Below the pieces are notes generated by a model that saw only the letters and a list, made by a program, of their open reading frames with translations, did no database searches and had not been told where the DNA came from. The translations under genes and the position numbers were made by a program. A DNA stretch of 10,149 nucleotides from CAZFLD01 sp964519835. GTDB lineage: Bacteria; Spirochaetota; Spirochaetia; DSM-27196; CAZFLD01. Positions 7,591-10,149 of the stretch are shown one piece after another. How positions within the stretch are numbered: the first letter of the stretch is position 1; every line of letters begins with the position of its first letter. The stretch spans positions 1 through 10,149 of the forward strand of contig CAZFLD010000115.1 in assembly GCA_964519835.1 (NCBI GenBank), given 5' to 3'.

Positions 7591-8781
7591 TCAGGTTTTC
7601 TTTTTTCGTAGAAGGCGCCGAAGCAGCAGAACAAAAGGATTAAAAAGCGATATGAGACCGGGGTAGGGATCGCGGAGGCTAAAGGGCTCGAGTGTATAGG
7701 CGGAGCCGAGGAGGCTCTTGAGATACCGGCCAAGGCTCATAATCTTCCTGTTGAACCTCAAAAAGCTGACGATGTCTTCGATTGCGTACCACCAGATGAC
7801 GTTGGACTTGTACCTTCGCCGATAGTCGCGAACCTCAGGTCGGTTTTTGTTGACGGCCTCATCGTACATAAGGTAGGGCAAGTTCACGCCGCACTTCAGA
7901 GAGAGACTATTTGACATGCTCACCCGACCGTTCGCTTCGAGTAGCTTAAAACGGCCATCTTTTGTGTCGAGCTTGTACTGAAAACCGGCGTAGCCGTAGT
8001 AGCCGATTTCCTTGGCCAAGCGCATGCTCTGTGTGAGTAACTCCTCGGACCACGAAGAAACCACCAGTGTGCCGCTCAAGAACCTGCCCGAGGATCGCTT
8101 TTTCTCGTTTATGGTAAATCCCATGGGCTCCGATCGGTGGTTTAGGGCCATAAGGACGGTCTTAATGGTCTCTGCATCTCCCGGAAGCATCTCTTGGATA
8201 AGAAGATCCCCGCAGAAGCCGTCGTAACGCTGGTAGCTGTTCCGGACATGGGTCGCGTCGTTACAGATCACACCCTTGGTTCCGTACCTCTCCAAGAGAT
8301 AGCCGGAATCCTCCATCTTCAAAAAGAGCGGAAAGCCGAAGGAGTCGGCCTCACGGCTTAGAAACTCCTCGAGCTGAACTTCGTCGCTAATGTGGCGCGT
8401 TTTTGGAACCGGCACACCAACTCTCTCGGCAGTTTGGTAGGTAAGCCTCTTTTGCCGTAGCAGCTTGACGGTCTCCCAGTCGGGAAACGTGACTCTGATG
8501 TCGCCGCTGAGCTCGTGGTGGTGTTTTGAGAGCGCATCCAAGTAGCCGTCTTCGCCGGCGACGATAAGAACCGCCTTGTCACCAACACGTCTGGATAGCC
8601 ACGTATCAAGCTTGGAGATAAAGCGTGGATCGTCGGGCGCAAGTACAAGGACCTTCTTGACAAAACGCGACTTAAGCGCAAGCCCTTCGCCGCGGGACGA
8701 AACCATGTAGATGGGGACTCCGTACTTGGACAGCCCCCGGATGGCCCCGAATGCCGATATGTAGTCGCCAAAGAGAACCAC
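7591..8781 (-). CDS. ATP-grasp carboxylate-amine ligase, glycan-locus type
   Basis: 396 residues, first gene of the glycan operon. The GTG at 8781 is the only possible start, because the frame upstream is open to a TAG near 8870 but has no ATG, GTG or TTG. GAGAG 7 nt before it is a weak ribosome site. The order is an N-terminal pre-ATP-grasp Rossmann-like region (VLFGDYISAFGAIRGL, 2-16), then the ATP-grasp fold. PLFLKMED (151-158) carries the probable ATP-binding Lys155, QEMLPGD (196-202) is the hinge block, and LLEANGRVS (280-288) carries the probable Mg-binding Glu282 and Asn284. It resembles the predicted ATP-dependent carboligases of COG3919 found in polysaccharide loci. These join a carboxylate to an amine through an acyl-phosphate; the partners here are unknown. 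The C-terminus (about 371-396) is a hydrophobic/amphipathic helix followed by RKKKT, perhaps a membrane-touching tail. The last codons contain a slippery heptamer (separate entry). The deacetylase-like gene follows after 38 nt. Confidence 0.9.
   Translation of the reverse strand: MVLFGDYISAFGAIRGLSKYGVPIYMVSSRGEGLALKSRFVKKVLVLAPDDPRFISKLDTWLSRRVGDKAVLIVAGEDGYLDALSKHHHELSGDIRVTFPDWETVKLLRQKRLTYQTAERVGVPVPKTRHISDEVQLEEFLSREADSFGFPLFLKMEDSGYLLERYGTKGVICNDATHVRNSYQRYDGFCGDLLIQEMLPGDAETIKTVLMALNHRSEPMGFTINEKKRSSGRFLSGTLVVSSWSEELLTQSMRLAKEIGYYGYAGFQYKLDTKDGRFKLLEANGRVSMSNSLSLKCGVNLPYLMYDEAVNKNRPEVRDYRRRYKSNVIWWYAIEDIVSFLRFNRKIMSLGRYLKSLLGSAYTLEPFSLRDPYPGLISLFNPFVLLLRRLLRKKKT
7600..7606 (-). other. 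A AAA AAG slippery heptamer, possible -1 ribosomal frameshift site
   Basis: The 3' end of the ATP-grasp gene reads CGA AAA AAG AAA ACC TGA, so the heptamer A AAA AAG is in the phase required for tandem -1 slippage. The zero frame stops two codons later. After a -1 shift the frame reads ENLKRAPVPVCTPTHT and then enters the ATG of the next gene at 7552 with no stop, giving a 394+16+473 = 883-residue fusion. A AAA AAG is the efficient slippery sequence of E. coli dnaX and many IS3-family elements. No upstream Shine-Dalgarno stimulator is seen, and no strong hairpin stands 5-9 nt downstream, which weakens the case. Confidence 0.4.
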
Positions 8782-8782
8782 A

Positions 8783-8861
8783 GGTGGTCTCTCGGTCTTT
8801 TGCTTGCGTCTCGTTTTGTGTCTCGCTTGTGTTTTTGGCTGCTTTGCTCTTCGGCCGCTTG
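8783..8861 (-). promoter_or_regulatory. 79-nt T-free (U-free in RNA) leader upstream of the ATP-grasp gene
   Basis: The coding strand from 8861 to 8783 contains no T at all, and is rich in A with CAA, AGA and GAC runs. It ends one base before the final T that precedes the GTG start at 8781. An RNA copy would have no A-U or G-U pairs and so be largely unstructured. It holds an imperfect direct repeat, CGAGACGCAA and CGAGACACAA on the coding strand (8804-8813 and 8816-8825, 12-nt period, 9 of 10 identical). No start or stop codon is possible inside it. No convincing -35/-10 pair or terminator is visible in the whole 8782-8889 gap. A leader or translation-enhancing role is inference. Confidence 0.4.
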
Positions 8862-8889
8862 ATTCCTACGAGAAGGCGCCGGTCGTCTT

Positions 8890-9903
8890 CTACACGGTCG
8901 CTACTGGGGTGACCGGGGATCCCACGGCGCCGGTTAGGCGAAGCGGCGGAGCCGTCAATAAAAAGCGATTGCGGCCATGTTCCTTAAGCCACGTCGCCAA
9001 CTCGGCGAGGTACCACAGCTCCCCGAGGTGAACACCAAGCTTGAACAAGCACAGCTCGTGAAGTGGCAGGTTCGTGCCGTGGTGCTCCGCGGGCAAGGGT
9101 TTACCGGCGGCCTCGACGGCCACGTTGTCGGAAACTATGCAGGCAAGCTCGCTGCCTACAATCCACTGCAGCAAACGCTCATCTCTGCCGTCCAGGACCG
9201 CACAGGCCTCTCGGATACTCGGGTCCGGATTGCCCTTCATCCGCAGGATCATGGTGTCGAGGCCGGTCCAAAAACAGACAATGTCCCCTCGTTCCACCGT
9301 GATTCGGTCCTCCTCGAGGATCGTCATCAAATCCGCGAATCCGACTTCCTTACGGGGAAACTCACCAAAGCGGCTGGAAAGATCGATGAGGACTCCCCGG
9401 CCCTGGACGCCGTGGGCAGCCATGTTCTCTACCCCGAGGGCAGCGGCGGCAACACGCCCGTCTGAGTCCATCGTGATGTCTTTGTCGGCCCGGTAGCCGT
9501 TGTAGTAAACCGCCTCCGGCGTGCCGTCGCCGTCTACATCAAAGAGTGAACCGCGGTGCGCCAGACTGTCCCACTGGGTGGAGTACTGCGTGTGCAGCAG
9601 GACCGAGTCGTCGCTGGCGATGTCGTTAACTTCGGGCAGAACCCGACGCCACTGATAGTTGTAGTAGGGCGCATCGTTACGAACGACGGGCCGCAACTCC
9701 GGGGGGAAGCGGACCGGACTCACGACGTTACCCCCGGGATAGTCGAGGGGGAGGCTCAAGCAAAAGCTGCGGCCTGTGGTGACCTCTTGGAGGGCAGCCA
9801 GAACCTGCTCCGGACCTATCAGATTTAGCCGGCCAAGCTGATCGTCGTCTCCCCAGTCTCCCCATGTTGAGGGCTCAGGCCGATGCTTCCACCGCTTAGC
9901 CAC
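8890..9903 (-). CDS. Cyclase-family metal-dependent hydrolase (kynurenine formamidase-like)
   Basis: 337 residues from GTG 9903, which overlaps the end of the upstream lyase gene (GTGGCTAA). The protein belongs to the cyclase/KynB-like fold (PF04199 type). It opens with the long-subfamily signature WGDWGDDDQLGRLNLI (residues 14-29). The metal-site region is HTQYSTQWDSLAH (104-116), in the place of the canonical HxGTHxDxxxH. Further family blocks are GDIVCFWTG (206-214), SDNVAVEA (258-265) and LPLHELCLFKLGVHLGE (279-295), with H282 and E295 as likely catalytic or metal-site residues. Members hydrolyse amides or lactones such as N-formylkynurenine or isatin; the long type has few tested substrates. 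After the metal motif is an acidic DVDGDG segment (122-127). No signal peptide is seen, so it is probably cytoplasmic. It pairs with the overlapping lyase and probably does not belong to the glycan operon downstream. The fold is secure; the substrate is unknown. Confidence 0.9.
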   Translation of the reverse strand: MAKRWKHRPEPSTWGDWGDDDQLGRLNLIGPEQVLAALQEVTTGRSFCLSLPLDYPGGNVVSPVRFPPELRPVVRNDAPYYNYQWRRVLPEVNDIASDDSVLLHTQYSTQWDSLAHRGSLFDVDGDGTPEAVYYNGYRADKDITMDSDGRVAAAALGVENMAAHGVQGRGVLIDLSSRFGEFPRKEVGFADLMTILEEDRITVERGDIVCFWTGLDTMILRMKGNPDPSIREACAVLDGRDERLLQWIVGSELACIVSDNVAVEAAGKPLPAEHHGTNLPLHELCLFKLGVHLGELWYLAELATWLKEHGRNRFLLTAPPLRLTGAVGSPVTPVATV

Positions 9904-10149
9904 GACCAAACCCCGCTTGAGCCGCGTGAGACAGCACCGCGTCTATCATGTCCCGCGCCGACCCCAAGTAGTTGGACGGATCCAAGGCGTGGTCGATTTC
10001 CGATTCGGAGAGGATGTCGGCAATCTCCGTGTCCGCAAGCAATGCGTCGCGGAGCGGGGCTCCGGTATCTCGGGCGTGTCCCGAGGCCCGATACACCGCC
10101 TCGTGAGCGGCCTGCCTCCCGATTCTCGGCGCCAGGGCCATCATTACCG
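9896..10149 (-). CDS. Fumarase/adenylosuccinate-lyase superfamily lyase, C-terminal fragment
   Basis: Partial gene: the frame is open to the right edge and ends at TAA (9898-9896), so only the last ~84 residues are visible. They match the C-terminal helical domain of adenylosuccinate lyase and 3-carboxy-cis,cis-muconate cycloisomerase (ADSL_C type). Visible pieces are LAPRIGRQAAHEAVYRA, then the 'G-x-x-L-x-x-x-L-L-A-D' stretch, then ALDPSNYLGSA followed by a hydrophobic terminal helix. Enzymes of this superfamily perform beta-eliminations releasing fumarate, or lactonisations. The signature loop and active-site residues lie outside the window, so purB-like and pcaB-like assignments cannot be separated here. 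The stop overlaps the start of the downstream cyclase-family gene by 8 nt, which suggests co-translation and a shared pathway. A catabolic or aromatic-acid role is only an inference. Confidence 0.85.
   Translation of the reverse strand, partial: VMMALAPRIGRQAAHEAVYRASGHARDTGAPLRDALLADTEIADILSESEIDHALDPSNYLGSARDMIDAVLSHAAQAGFGRG
9911..9914 (-). promoter_or_regulatory. Weak ribosome binding site that selects the cyclase GTG start
   Basis: GGGG on the coding strand lies 7 nt before the GTG at 9903. The other in-frame candidate, TTG at 9909, would have only 1 nt between it and these G residues, so GTG 9903 is preferred. Confidence 0.45.

Noticed and set aside
8782..8889. Promoter or hairpin terminator in the gap between the cyclase and ATP-grasp genes
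   Set aside because: AGAAG/CTTCT near 8870-8892 forms only a five-pair stem with no T-run after it, and no TTGACA/TATAAT-like pair is visible, so neither is called.

Overview
This 10.1 kb window is compact bacterial DNA, roughly 58-60% G+C by eye, with eight protein genes. All lie on the minus strand, so gene order runs from the right edge to the left. GTG and TTG starts are common, gaps are 2 to 108 nt, and several genes overlap or nearly touch. No rRNA, tRNA, CRISPR or mobile element was seen. The phylum cannot be named from sequence alone.

Right part (8890-10149): the 3' end of a fumarase/adenylosuccinate-lyase superfamily gene runs off the window. Its last codons overlap the start of a cyclase-family (kynurenine-formamidase-like) metallohydrolase. 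This looks like a small metabolic module whose substrate cannot be told.

Between 8782 and 8889 is a 108-nt gap. It contains a 79-nt stretch with no T on the coding strand, directly before the next gene. This is the only plausible place in the window for a promoter of the downstream operon, but no clear promoter can be read.

Left part (88-8781): six tightly packed genes form a surface-glycan operon. In transcription order they are an ATP-grasp ligase, a WbmS-like polysaccharide-deacetylase-fold protein, a bifunctional fucokinase/fucose-1-phosphate guanylyltransferase (Fkp type), a UDP-glucose 6-dehydrogenase, a family 2 glycosyltransferase, and an NAD-dependent sugar-nucleotide epimerase/dehydratase. 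Fkp would supply GDP-L-fucose (or a similar GDP-sugar) from free sugar, and the dehydrogenase would supply UDP-glucuronate. The epimerase could alter a nucleotide sugar and the glycosyltransferase would build the chain. The ATP-grasp and deacetylase-like proteins probably decorate it. No flippase or polymerase lies in the window, so the locus is probably larger or works with genes elsewhere.

The most unusual signal is at the junction of the ATP-grasp and deacetylase-like genes. An in-phase A AAA AAG slippery heptamer sits two codons before the ATP-grasp stop, and the -1 frame is open from there straight into the next gene, whose own start has no visible Shine-Dalgarno. A -1 frameshift would yield an 883-residue ATP-grasp/deacetylase fusion.
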